From: Cyclaneusma minus
Taxonomy: Eukaryota > Ascomycota > Leotiomycetes > Marthamycetales > Marthamycetaceae
Direction of reading: 5' to 3'
DNA: 64,000 bases
Assembly (NCBI GenBank): GCA_037179335.1
Contig: JAKZHN010000005.1
Coordinates: 1,364,001-1,428,000, forward strand
In this document: positions 45,039 through 55,855 of the stretch, piece by piece
Numbering within the stretch: position 1 is the first letter of the stretch
Layout of the letters: every line of letters starts with the position of its first letter
Notes under the pieces: generated by a model
Told to the model about the DNA's origin: nothing
Seen by the model: the letters and a program-made list of their open reading frames with translations, nothing else
The model's database searches: none
Translations under genes and position numbers: made by a program

Positions 45039-48000
45039 TTAGCTGTAGTTAACGGGAATCCTGATCGTGATGTTGATGCTCTTCTTCGTCGACTCAATGT
45101 TCAAGTAGATGTCTGGAACAGAACCATCCGCACCAGGCTGGAGTCCCTCAATCTTGATGTTGGGCTGCGGCTGATCAGGAAAGTCGTCGTCTTCGTCTTC
45201 TTCAGCATCGTGCGCTACCCCTTTGGTAACTTCTCCCACCTTGCCAACGACTTTGCCAGCTTCGTTCACGATATTTCCAGACTCGTCGACAGTAGCACCG
45301 GTGAGGTCTTCCACGTCGCCAAGTGCGCTGCCAACGACATTGCCGTCATCGTCCACAATGTTGCCTTCTCCGTTGACACTGTGGCCGAAAATTCCAGAAA
45401 CATCACTAACCGCGTCGGTGGCTTTGTCGGCGGCGCCGTTGACTTGCTCGTAACCCAGACTGTCAACCTGGCCGATAACGTCGCCAGTTGAGTTCACAAT
45501 GAGACCAGCATCGTTGACTTTGCTTCCGGCCATCTTCTCGGCATCTCCTTTGGCTTTGCCTAGGACATTGCCGTCCTTGTCCACGATGCTGCCATGTTCA
45601 TCAACTGTTTTGCCAACGAGCTCGGAGATGTCCCCTAGCTGATCAGTGACGGAACTGCTAACCTCGCCGGCTTTCTTCGTGGCGTCGTCGGCTGTCTGGC
45701 CAGCTTTGTTCTTGGCACCCAGCTTGCTAGCTTTGTCGGTGACGCCGTTCGAAGTATCGGTGGCATTCTTGGTGCCAGGAACACCATTTCCAATCTCCTC
45801 GGCTTGTTTCTTCGCACCACCAGCAGCCTTGCTTGCTTCACCATTCGCCTTGCCAGCTGTCTCGTTGACTGTATCAGAACCTTCCTCAGCAAGTCCACCC
45901 GCTTGCTTCTTGGTATCGTCTACTTTGTCTTGAGCGCGCTCTTTCGAGTCTTCCACACCTTTCTTGACTCCGTTGACAGACTCCTCAGACGGCTTGGCAT
46001 TTTCAGCCATAGACTTTGCTTTATGAGTCGCATCCTCAGCCGTTTTCGATGCCTTGGACGCCGCTGGCTTGGCCTTCTCCTGGGCTGCGTTGGTGGTGTC
46101 CTTTGTAGTCTCGGACGTCTTGAACGCCGCTGGTTCCGCAAGGTCCTTCACAGGGTTCAAGGTATCAGCAGTTTGGTCGGCAGGGCTCTCTTCTTCTGCT
46201 TGATACTCATCTTGCTCTTCTTCGAAGTCCTCATCATCTTCATTTTCGCCATGCTCCTCCTCCTCTTCTTCATTGTCATCCTCGGCCTCGCTCTCACCCT
46301 CTGCTTCTTCCTCTCCCTCGCCGTGCTCAATGCCTTCGTCCTCCTGGTCGTTTTCATCAGCATCTCCGTCTTCATCCTGGTGGTCCTCACGACCCTCGTC
46401 TTCGTCCTCGTCATATTCTGGCTCCGGCTCCGGAGCCTTAGCAGGCTTCTTCTTCAAAGGCGCCTTGGAGTCAGGAAGTTTTGATGGAGACAATGCTTTG
46501 AATTTGTGCTGCTTGGCTGGCTCTTTGATGGCGTCCGTAGGTGGCGTGTCCTCTTTGGCGGCCTTCTGTTCAGGCACTTCCTCAGCAGCCTGGCCATCCT
46601 CTTGTTGAGCGTGGTCTGCATCGCCCTCGTCGCCGTCGCCCTCGTCTCGGGGCTCATTATGCTCAGCTTCTTCCTGTTCTGGCTCTGGCTCTGGCTCCAG
46701 CTCCCGGGCCTTGACGGGCTTCTTCTTCAGAGGTACCTTCGTCCTGGGAAGTGCCGATGGAGACAAGGCTTTGAATTTGTGCTGCTTGGCAGGCTCCTTG
46801 GCAGCCGTAGGTGATGTTTCGTCTTCAGGGACTCCTTGTTGGTGCTCTTGCTCCTCGGGCTGGTCATTTCTCTCTTGAAGGTGGTTCTCGCCGCCCTCGG
46901 CATCGGTTCCCTCATCTTCGGGCTGCTCCTCCTCTTGGGGCTGTTCGTCTTCTTCCGGAGCTTCGTCTTCTTGCTCCGGCTGCTCTTCCTCTTCATGCGC
47001 AGGTTCAGGCTGTGGTTCGGGAGCCTTCGGCGCCTTCTTTTTCACAATGGGCTTCTGCAAGTCTGGCTGGGACGATGGCTTGAACTTGGGTGTCTTTGCT
47101 GGTTGTTCGGCGGTGTCAGCCTCGGGTTTCTCATCATCGTCTCCAGGCTGTTCGTCTTCTGGCTGTTCGTCTTCTGGCTGTTCGTCTTCAGGCTCTTCGT
47201 CTTCAGGCTGTTCATCTTCAGGCTGTTCATCTTCAGGCTGCTCGTCTTCTGCCGGAGCGTCGTCGTCTTCTTGCTCGGGCTGTTCCTCCTCTTCTCCCTG
47301 CGCCGGTGCTGCCTCTGGCTCTGGCTCCGGGGCCTTGGGTGCCTTCTTCTTCACAACGGGCTTCTGCAAGTCTGGCTGGGACGATGGCTTGAACTTGGGT
47401 TTCTGTGTCGGTTGTTGAGCAATGTCTTCCTCAGGCTTGCTTTCTTCTTCCTGAGGTTGATCATCTTCCTCCTCAGATGGCTCATACTCCCCCCGAGTCT
47501 GAAAATCCTCGGCGTCAGCCTCTTCTTGCTCAGGTTCGGGTTCGGGCTCGGGCTTCGAATGTTGGTCGGTCTTTTTCTTTTTCAGAATCCGCTTTTGACC
47601 CTCGGAGAAATCTGCGGTGGCTTGTCGCTTGAACTTGGGCTTGACTGGCTTCCCAGCGTCCTTTTCCTTGGGCTTTTCTTCATTCTGCTCCTCTTCGTGT
47701 GGCTGCTCAGCATCATCTCCTTCCGCATCTAGCTCTGGCTCGGGTTCAGGGGCCTTGACTGGAGCCTTCTTCTTCAGGGACTTCGGTGAATCTGCCGACT
47801 TCGATGGCTTGAACTTTGGTTGCTTGATCGTTTGCTCAGCATCGTCTTCCTCAGGGGCCTCCTCATGTTCTGGCTCCGGCTCGGGAGCCTTAACAGGAGC
47901 CTTCTTCTTCAGGGACTTCGGTGAGGCGGGCGAATCTGCCGACTTAGATTGCTTGAATTTCGGTTGCTTGATCGGCTGCTCAGCATCGTCTTCCTCCACA

Positions 48001-48626
48001 TCCAGCTCGGGCTCGGGCTCAGGGGCCTTGACAGGAGCTTTCTTCTTCACAGACTTTGGTGAGGCGGGTTTGTCTGCCGGCTCCGATGGCTTGAACTTAG
48101 GCTGCTTGAGAGACTGCTCGGCATCGTCTTTGACTTGGTCAGGGGCGGGCGTCTTCGGAGTCTTAGGGGTCTTGGGAGCCTTTGGCTTTGCTGCTTGTGC
48201 CGAATCTTGAGCTGTATCCTTTGCCTTCGATGCAGACTTGGTGACATCCTGTGGCGTCTTGGTGGCATCTCCAGTAGGCGCTTCTTTGGGCAGCTTCTTT
48301 TTCACAGGGGTCGGCGCTCGGTCTTGCGCCTTGTCCTGAGTCTTTGATGCAGACTTGGTGACATTTTGCTGGGCTTTGGAAGCGTCCCCACTGGGCGTTC
48401 CCTGTGGAACCTTCTTCTTCACCGATTTGGGTGTTGTTGAATCAGTCGCTTTATCCTTGGCCTTGGAAGCAGACTTGGTGGCGTCTTGCGCTGTCTTCGA
48501 GACGTCTCCATTGGACGTCCCTTGAGGAAGCTTCTTCTTCCCAGAGGAAGGAGTTGACTTGGCTTTCGTCTTGTCAAGGGCCTTGAAGGGAGTCTTCGGG
48601 GACTCAGGTGGGGCAGGGGTCGACAT
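45039..48626 (-). CDS. Highly acidic repeat protein with C-terminal DUF3659 modules
   Basis: Single open frame of 1,195 residues from ATG 48626 (MSTPAPPESPKTPFK); codons further upstream are in frame but lack family features. Residues 1-~190 carry repeats of TxDxTKSASKAKDKAxDS and PKSVKKKxPQGTPSGD. Then come modules alternating basic KQPKFKPSxSADSPxSPKSLKKKAPVK with acidic PEPEPEL...DAEQ, and very long Glu/Gln/Asp tracts. An LEA-like Ala/Lys/Asp region follows, then four DUF3659 half-modules (GKTVDEHGSIVDKDGNVLGK, GHSVNGEGNIVDDDGNVVG). The end is NIKIEGLQPGADGSVPDIYLN with a short beta-like tail. Probably a paralogue of the neighbouring 39-43 kb gene; molecular function unknown. Confidence 0.82.
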   Translation of the reverse strand: MSTPAPPESPKTPFKALDKTKAKSTPSSGKKKLPQGTSNGDVSKTAQDATKSASKAKDKATDSTTPKSVKKKVPQGTPSGDASKAQQNVTKSASKTQDKAQDRAPTPVKKKLPKEAPTGDATKTPQDVTKSASKAKDTAQDSAQAAKPKAPKTPKTPKTPAPDQVKDDAEQSLKQPKFKPSEPADKPASPKSVKKKAPVKAPEPEPELDVEEDDAEQPIKQPKFKQSKSADSPASPKSLKKKAPVKAPEPEPEHEEAPEEDDAEQTIKQPKFKPSKSADSPKSLKKKAPVKAPEPEPELDAEGDDAEQPHEEEQNEEKPKEKDAGKPVKPKFKRQATADFSEGQKRILKKKKTDQHSKPEPEPEPEQEEADAEDFQTRGEYEPSEEEDDQPQEEESKPEEDIAQQPTQKPKFKPSSQPDLQKPVVKKKAPKAPEPEPEAAPAQGEEEEQPEQEDDDAPAEDEQPEDEQPEDEQPEDEEPEDEQPEDEQPEDEQPGDDDEKPEADTAEQPAKTPKFKPSSQPDLQKPIVKKKAPKAPEPQPEPAHEEEEQPEQEDEAPEEDEQPQEEEQPEDEGTDAEGGENHLQERNDQPEEQEHQQGVPEDETSPTAAKEPAKQHKFKALSPSALPRTKVPLKKKPVKARELEPEPEPEQEEAEHNEPRDEGDGDEGDADHAQQEDGQAAEEVPEQKAAKEDTPPTDAIKEPAKQHKFKALSPSKLPDSKAPLKKKPAKAPEPEPEYDEDEDEGREDHQDEDGDADENDQEDEGIEHGEGEEEAEGESEAEDDNEEEEEEHGENEDDEDFEEEQDEYQAEEESPADQTADTLNPVKDLAEPAAFKTSETTKDTTNAAQEKAKPAASKASKTAEDATHKAKSMAENAKPSEESVNGVKKGVEDSKERAQDKVDDTKKQAGGLAEEGSDTVNETAGKANGEASKAAGGAKKQAEEIGNGVPGTKNATDTSNGVTDKASKLGAKNKAGQTADDATKKAGEVSSSVTDQLGDISELVGKTVDEHGSIVDKDGNVLGKAKGDAEKMAGSKVNDAGLIVNSTGDVIGQVDSLGYEQVNGAADKATDAVSDVSGIFGHSVNGEGNIVDDDGNVVGSALGDVEDLTGATVDESGNIVNEAGKVVGKVGEVTKGVAHDAEEDEDDDFPDQPQPNIKIEGLQPGADGSVPDIYLNIESTKKSINITIRIPVNYS
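47146..47250 (-). repeat. Coding minisatellite, 7 x 15 bp
   Basis: Seven consecutive 15-bp units of the GGCTGTTCGTCTTCT type, encoding the repeated pentapeptide EDEQP/E on the minus strand within the acidic repeat protein. Because the unit is a multiple of three, copy-number change would keep the frame. Confidence 0.92.
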
Positions 48627-51019
48627 GGCTGATGAACACTGGTCGAATAGGATCAAAATTTCGAGAATGAAAATTATGCGGAAGCTTTGTTCTATGGCTA
48701 AAACAAGATTGCCATCTGAGGGCACGGGGATGTATTTGAATGCAGCACAAGTTTCGGATGATGTTACGTCGTTGCGCAGTATGGACAAAGATGTAGAAAC
48801 CCACTGCAATGCTTGGAACTTAGTACGGGAACGAAGATCAGCAAGGCTAGAAGCCGAACGGCGTTTGGCCCAAAGCTCCATGTCAGCCCATGAACGCCAT
48901 CGCCAAGCTTTTCAATTGCATCAAGTGTGGCTGGGATGAGTTTCCGGATCAGCTCTCAGACCCCCGGCTCGAGCTGCCAGAGAGTCGAGCCTGTGGCTAG
49001 AAGAGAAAAGCAAATAGCACGGGGGCACAGCAAAAGAGTATATGTGAAACGACATGAATCTCTGACCTTGTCAGATCCGCGTAGCGGACTTCCGCATCCT
49101 GCTTTATGTCTGGCTGTTCGGCAGGTTAAAGAGCGGACCGAACGTCATTCTCAAGTTTTGGGGGCCTTCGAGCATGGATTTTGGCGCCCCGTAATTCGAG
49201 TATCGCCGATTCAAAGGATGGGGGCTTACGCAATTGGCCAGGAATCAAAAGTCGATCAAAAGGATGCGGGAGTAGACTGAGTTCCCTATCACCAGCTCTC
49301 GCTGTCTTGGGCCCGGGTCTAGTAACTGAGGAACGAAAAGCTGCTACTTAACTATCCAAAGAAACAGGGAGGGTGCTTTTCGGGCCTGATACCTTCAGAA
49401 TTCCTTTATCTAGCCATGTTCTTTTTCTCTTTTCCGAGCATGCTCAAAATAGATGAGGGCGTTGGAGTGCCAGTATCAGAACGGCCACAAGGCTGTAGTT
49501 CCGAGGTGGGTGTCCTAGCTGCAACGATGATTTGACCGGAGGAGGAACCAAAAGGAGACGCCATGCCGGCGAGTTCGACAGCTCAAGCCACCACTGCCAC
49601 ATCCACACCCCCTGCCAGGTGACATTTTGACGTGACAGCTTCTCGATACATGTAGCCCATGCTGAGCCTTTCGCCGGGCGTGGCTGGGATGTGGGATGAT
49701 CCTCTCGGTCTTCGTCGACGTCGAATATGGGCCCGGGTTGCACAGAAGTCGTCGGTGGTGTGGTGATCACGATCCATGATATATTGGTCGTCGCCAAGGA
49801 TGCCCGACAGCGTAGGACCAGATTCTCGATGCCGCTGGTCCGCTGCCACGCGTTGTGAGTTCCTTGAAGGCTTTGTATTCGTGGTGCAGAAGCGAATATG
49901 TCGTGGCCCGATTTCTTCGTGCAGACTCAATTGACACAGCGCTAGCTCGGCGCTAGGCTCGGAAAATCGTTCTTCCTCCATTGCTCTTTTCTTTCAGCCG
50001 ACGACAGGTCAAGCTTCCTCAACCAACACCCTCCGAAGTTTCGAACGGAGTCGCTTGCATCAGCCACAACGCAGCGAACACGTCTCGGCATCCGCTTCAG
50101 CCTGCGATCAGCAATAGGATCATAATAGGATGGAATTGATATTTCCTTGATTTGCTTCCCTGTCGACGGGGCCGTCCCCAGTGCACGTGCCCTCGGCGAC
50201 ATACATCCATGTCCTGCTGTCAATCAGTGGGCCCACGCCTTGTTGAAACTTGCCAGGATTCAGGAAGGCTGGAACTTGGACCTCTTGCGACACCTCTGAC
50301 TTCTGAGGTTCAGAACCTGAGAGCCTTTCCGCTCGATCTGGGGCATTCCATCATGGTGACGCACTTCGTCCTCGCCCAAAGTGGGACTTTGTGGGAAGAC
50401 TCAGCAGAACTTACATGTAAGTCCAGCTTCTCCCAGGTAAGGTGACACGCTGTCATCTCTTTTAGCTGAGAAGTTCATGGTAGTTGGTACTTGCTATACT
50501 TTTTTAGTATCAAAATAATTACAAGGTTCGTACACCTTGAAGTCCGTATTTCAATTTCCAGATGGCATCACGGCCCTTTTGTATTCGTTTTCTGCTACGG
50601 GGTTTGTGAAACGGCAATATATTGCTGCTTGTCTTATGATTTCTGCAATTGGCAGGCAATTGCGAGACTATTTCCCGGTACCAAGTCAGAGGGGGGGTGT
50701 GGCTCAAGATGTATTAACTATTGCTTGACCCACCCTGGACGTCAGCGTCCCCTCCACCATATTCCCGGAATCAGACCCTGAATTATGCAGTCCTTGTCGT
50801 TCCAGCAGCGGAATTACATCAGTCTGGAGCGGACCTTGCATCATCTCTTTGCCCTGCCCTGCCAAAGTCTTGTTTTTTCCCGGCGTCATGATCCCATGTC
50901 TTTCTCATGCACCTGCCACCCTTCTCACCTTATCAATGTCCAATAAACAGCCTACACACTCCGGCACATGCCAAGTTATATCCTGATCTGAAAGCTGAAT
51001 ACTTCAACCTCACTTAGCA
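48627..51019. other. Intergenic region, no recognisable gene
   Basis: 2.4 kb between divergent genes of the LEA-like group. Minus-strand ORFs at 49444-50223 overlap one another in different frames and have no recognisable domain. I see no repeat, tRNA or transposon remnant. Confidence 0.4.
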
Positions 51020-51954
51020 ATGCCACCCAAACAATCTACTCCTAGGAAGAAGAAGCCAGCTCAGTCTGATCCAGCACCCGATTCACCAGAACCAGAAAGC
51101 GAGCAAGAGCAAGTACCCGAGCAACAGTCCGAGCAGGAAGAAGCTTCTCAAGACCAACGCGAACAACCCGAAGAGACTCAGGAGCAAGAAGAGCAGCCCG
51201 AATCCGAGGCTCCCCAGCAATCAGAAGCAGAAGCCGACGAGCCCGCGACCGAGAAAGACGAGCCAGTCACAGAGAAGGACGAGCCAGAAGAGCAGGAGCA
51301 GGAGCAAGACGCCCAGCCAGAACAAGAATCCGAGCCTGAGCCTGAGCCCGAGCCAGTACCCAAACAGAAGAAACAGCCAGCACAGAAACAGAAGCCACAG
51401 AAACCCAGCATGTCGGATTCTTCTTCGCCTGACGCTCAACCTAAGCGCCAGCAAAAATACGACTCAGACACCGAGTCGGTCGGAAGCCGATCTCGATCAC
51501 GGCGAGGTGGACGTCGTCGTCGCAACAAGCAGAATGGAAAGGGCGGTGGTGGACCTTTGGATTCGATTGGCGAGGACGACATTGCTGGCAAGGCCGTGGG
51601 ACAGAGCACCGATATGGTAGGACGCACCGCAGGTCAGACCCTCAACGGTGTCCAGAACACCGCTGGGCAGGCCACTGACAGTGTTTCTAAGACCCTTGGC
51701 GGCGTGGCCAATGGAGCCCTAAGTGGTGGAGGGAAGAAGGAGGGCGGCGGCAGTGACGATCAACTCCGTCTTAGACTCGATCTCAACCTCGAAGTTGAAA
51801 TCACCCTGAAGGCGAAGATCCATGGTGATCTCACACTTGGTTTACTGTATGTATCCCCCCACTGCTGTGCTTCCCCAGTATATTTACTTATACTTAGATC
51901 TTGAGGGCGTAGTAATTGAAGACCCCTTGCCAACGTTATCACAGGTCCGGATGA
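51020..51954 (+). CDS. Small acidic/basic protein with RLRLDLNLEVEI signature (paralogue 1)
   Basis: Exon 1 is 51020-51846; the last exon is only 10 nt (51945-51954), joining CT to G-TCC-GGA-TGA so the protein ends LGLLSG; 278 residues. The N-terminal half is Glu/Gln/Pro-rich (tracts such as PEPEPEPVPKQKKQPAQKQ), followed by an Arg/Ser patch (SRSRSRRGGRRRRNKQN), Gly-rich spacers and an amphipathic segment with VGRTAGQTLNGVQNTAGQAT repeats. The C-terminus is the diagnostic RLRLDLNLEVEI, TLKAKIHGDLTLGLL, an alternating polar/hydrophobic beta-like pattern shared with the next gene. No enzymatic motif. The small terminal exon is inferred from the matching arrangement in the paralogue. Confidence 0.78.
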
Positions 51955-52922
51955 GTTTCTACGAGTCTACGATATTGGAATTTGGGATATCTTGTTGGGG
52001 AAAATCATCGTTCCTTCAGCGTCTGTACTGTTTGCATAAGGATCAGGGGAATGTTTGGGTTTGGTTGTTCTAATATTATTGTATCTACGAGCGAAATGGG
52101 ATGTAATGCTACTGCTACTATATCTGATCTCAAGTGCTAGACAAATGTTTGAAAAGGGCCGGAAATCCCGGTCACAGTAATCCGTAAATAGCAGACTACG
52201 AACCACGAAGTCAGCATAAGCAAGACTCCTTCTCCGGTCTCTCTTGTTACAGAAGCACAATGCGGATTATGTGCCGGTCAATAGTATCTCGAAACCTCGA
52301 TCTTGCAACACTTGACCTTCACGACGGCGTGAGCAATTAGAGAATCATGCCATATCAGCATTCCAAGTTGAAAAACCGCGACTTAGTCGCAGACAGTATA
52401 CTGGAGCTCATCATGATGAACGCCATGGTATTCTTGCGCAAAATCAGGTTATCAAAGACTTCCATAACGTCATCAGGGTCCATTCCATACTTTTGTCCTT
52501 CTAGAGACTTCTGGTGTGACAGCCGTGAGCTACCCCGGTAAGAATAACGACATCAAGGGTCCCACCCCCCTGAACCGCCCTATGCTATCATCCCGCATTT
52601 GAATTTCGGGAGAAGACCCACACCATCTGTTCTTAGACCCCGATAGCAGCACACCTCTCCCCCAAAACTTGTTTCGTTACGTCCGAATTATGGCTTGATC
52701 CCCCTTTTACACGTTTGGTATCAAGTAACTACGCCATTGCTCTCAACCCCTGCCACGCATGACCGGCCTTTCTAATCTTGAATTGTGACGCCATGGTCCA
52801 TCTAGAAATATTCTATCCAGCTCACAAAAGTCACTTCTCATCTCAGCCAGCTCAATTCAATCCAAGTCGTCTTCGTATCTGGCACTCTAACTGGTGTCCA
52901 GCCAAGCCTCTCTCCCCGTCGC
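51955..52922. other. Intergenic region between the two signature paralogues
   Basis: 3' flank of the first paralogue and promoter of the second; no gene, RNA or repeat recognised. Confidence 0.45.
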
Positions 52923-53628
52923 ATGCCTACGGAAGATACATTCCAATCTCCTACACCACACCAAAAGGCACCCTCATCCCCATCCCACCTCGCAAATTCT
53001 CACCACCAACCCACCGTCCCCGACGACTCCGGCTTCATCGAAGGCAGCAGCCCACCACCAACACCAGCACACAGAATGTCATCCGTCGAGCGTGGCCGCC
53101 AAGGCTCATCCGACGTAGCATCCGAAACCGACTCCCGCTCCCTTTCCAGGTCACAAAAGCAACGCCAGCGCAAGAAGAACCGTCAAGCTCGCCAGACCAA
53201 CCTCCAGTCCGTCGACGAAGACGACATGCCTCTGCAGAAGCAACAGCAACAGCAGATGCAACCCCAGTACACCCAGCAAATGATGAACCAACAATTCCAG
53301 AACCAACAACCTCAGCAACAGCAGCAACAGCAAGGCGGGGATGATGGTGGGAAGAAAGATACGCTGAGGTTGAGGCTGGACTTGAACCTGGAAGTTGAGA
53401 TCACGATTAAGGCGAAAATTCATGGCGACTTGACGCTGGCTCTCTTGTATGCACATCCATTCTCTTCCCCTTCCACTTACCTGTTTGGAATTTTCCACCC
53501 TTTCCTCGGATTTCCTTCCATCGCTATGATGAGAGAAGTCTTTGCGCTCCCGTCGAAACTCCCAAGCTCCCATGCGATGTGAATACGACCTCTAATCCGA
53601 AATAGTAACTGATTCAACCAGGAGTTAA
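52923..53628 (+). CDS. Small Gln-rich protein with RLRLDLNLEVEI signature (paralogue 2)
   Basis: Exon 1 is 52923-53446 and the last exon 53622-53628 supplies only G-AGT-TAA, so the protein ends LALLS; 176 residues. The N-terminus is Pro/Ser/His-rich, then an SR-like basic segment (SRSLSRSQKQRQRKKNRQ), a long Gln/Met/Asn tract (QQQQQQMQPQYTQQMMNQQF) and Gly/Asp spacer. The C-terminal RLRLDLNLEVEI, TIKAKIHGDLTLALL is nearly identical to the preceding gene, including the position and phase of the final intron. ATG 52923 is used because upstream sequence in this frame lacks coding character. No known function. Confidence 0.76.
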
Positions 53629-54842
53629 GACAATGAATTGGATTTCATCCGTTCGCAATGATCCAAGTCGTCGTCTCTCAAAGCGGGCAAGGCTCGCTAC
53701 TCCTGTGGCTTTCCTCACATCAAATATTACTTGTTTTCGTCCACGCAGGTCGCTGACAAAGACGGGGGCGGTGGGTAGGGGTTGAATGGAGTTCTCCTGT
53801 CTTCATGAATGGCGATTTGGCGTCTTGTATCATTCAGCATCTTTGGATGGGCCAGGCTCACTGATTTGCGATTTTTTCTTTCTAGGGATTCTTGATGTAC
53901 GGATGACTGATTTGCATTCTCAGGGAAGGTTAATTCGGGCTCTTACCTCCCGTCACGATGCAATGTACGAAAGTTCTTTGGTTCCAGAATCTAGGGTGGA
54001 GTGTTGGTATTTGTACTTTAGCATTTTTCAATTCAAGAAGGAAAGGGTTCAAAATCTCACAAAAGTTCATTTTGGTTTGGCAAACTTGAAAGCTCGTGAT
54101 ATCCAGATAATTGTAACACGTGCTGCGAACCGCTGCCAAGTCTCGAGTTCTCGTCGTCGTCGAACACTCAAGGTCTTGACCCACAGTTGCGTCACCAGCC
54201 CGAAGACCCACCTGATAGGGCGCTGAACCCCGGAAGCACATCCATACAGGGGTTTCTTCCCGACCATCCGCCTACTATCTCCTGACAAAATATCACAATC
54301 TTCGACAGATTCGAACCTCACGGTGAAACGGGATCAAGACTATGTCGACAAGAAGATATGGAATCGCCAAGTGGATGTTCCCCGTTGGACCTCCGACCAG
54401 CTTGGTTTTCGGTGGCATAAGAAGCTTACGACGACATGAACGGCATGGAAGTTATCCGGATGGTGACAGCTTTTCGCCGGGCAGCACGTTTCGTAATTGG
54501 GCGGGGGATCCTTCACGGCGGATTGTGTGGCTTGATGGACCCCTGTTTCGCTCGGTGTCTTCCTGTCAATTGTCAACCGTCAAAAAATCATCCCATTCTT
54601 CTGCTGACACCCTGAGCGTTTGATAAGTGGAAGCTCCAGTCCCCCACTCAGCACGGGGACTGGACTGGCAGACTAGTCTACAGGGCAGCCGGCAAGTGGC
54701 AGGCTGCGTCATAACCACTTCAGTCTTCAGCGACAGTGGCCAGACAGGTGAGTGCGACCAGACACTGATCTTCCATTTTGTATCTTTCAACTTTCGAGTG
54801 GTGTTTTGTGTCGAATACACACTTCTCTCCTTTCAAACCGTC
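53629..54842. other. Intergenic region, no recognisable gene
   Basis: 1.2 kb with short non-conserved ORFs on both strands. The last ~100 bases, CT-rich and ending CTCTCCTTTCAAACCGTC, look like a fungal 5' leader for the next gene. Confidence 0.45.
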
Positions 54843-55595
54843 ATGGTCTTCGGCCTCCTGATATTTGGCGCTGTGCCAACCATCCCCACCGTAATCGGCG
54901 TCTCCAAAGCCATCAATGCCAAAGACGACGCAAACTCCCGAGGACCCATCGAAGAAATCGAAGAATCGGAGGAGGAACAGAAAGAACGGCTGGAGAAATT
55001 CAACTTGACGATTTACACGGAAAGTAGTTCGTCGAAGGCAAAGCAGGTGGATGGGAAATATGTTTATTTGAAAAATGGGAAGGTGGGTGCTGAGGTTTTC
55101 GTCTTTTGCTCCAGCGCTATCTACGTCGTCGATGTCTTGAAAAGAACAATGTGCTGAGAAACGTTTGTGGACATGTAGGTGTATGTGGATTCCGATGGAT
55201 CATTTGCAAAGGATCGTTTCGAAGGCTTCTACATCGGCTACCCCGGGCTCAAAACCCCCAAACGCGGGTTGGTCTCTATGGTCTACCCAGACAATGGTGC
55301 TCCAACACTGAATTGGGTCTACGCCGACCGCGATACATACGAGCTGAAGCATGGCACACGAGGACAATCAGTGGAGCATTTAGTTGGGTCTTGGGACTGG
55401 ACTGAAGACGATCACACGGGTATGCTGTTTGAGGGAGAAGAACGAGTAGTGGCGGTCGAGGAGAAAAAGGGTCTGTGGGCATTGTATCTTGATATGAACG
55501 ATGATCGAGAGAAGTTGCCAAAGGGGAAGAGGATCTTGGATGTTTCTTTGGAGAGGAAGGTGTTGGATGATAAAAGTCACTTGCTGCAAGAGTGA
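54843..55595 (+). CDS. Conserved hypothetical protein
   Basis: Two exons, 54843-55082 and 55179-55595 (phase 0), 218 residues. The N-terminus MVFGLLIFGAVPTIPTVIGV is hydrophobic, either a signal anchor or a membrane-associated helix. It is followed by an acidic coiled stretch (PIEEIEESEEEQKERLEKF). The remainder is a compact alternating pattern with YVYLKNGKVYVDSDGSFA across the junction, FEGFYIGYPGL, SVEHLVGSWDWTEDDHTGML and GLWALYLDMNDD, which reads like a conserved beta-rich domain found in Pezizomycotina hypothetical proteins. I do not recognise a catalytic motif. Function unknown. Confidence 0.75.
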
Positions 55596-55855
55596 TGAAC
55601 TGAGGATGGTGGTTCACGGATATACCAGGCGTTGGCGTTCTAGGAGTTACATGGTTACTACCTACTCTACCATATGGAGGAGGACTGTTCATATGGAAAT
55701 TCCTGCGCTGAATCAGCGTCTTACAATCATCCTCCCTCGAACATTGCTAATCTAGCAGTATCCCACATTGCTCGCAAACTCCCAACTCCGCCGGATATCA
55801 CAAAACACACAACAGCCCAGCAAGCCCAAACCTCGCAAATATCAGCCATCTCCAC

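Noticed and set aside
45804..48210. Long plus-strand ORFs antisense to the acidic repeat protein
   Set aside because: Hydrophobic Leu/Phe-rich or Ser/Gly-rich products are the expected antisense reading of Glu/Lys/Pro codons; no independent evidence of coding.
49444..50223. Three overlapping minus-strand ORFs in the gap before the signature paralogues
   Set aside because: Different frames, no domain, and no splice model that yields a recognisable product.
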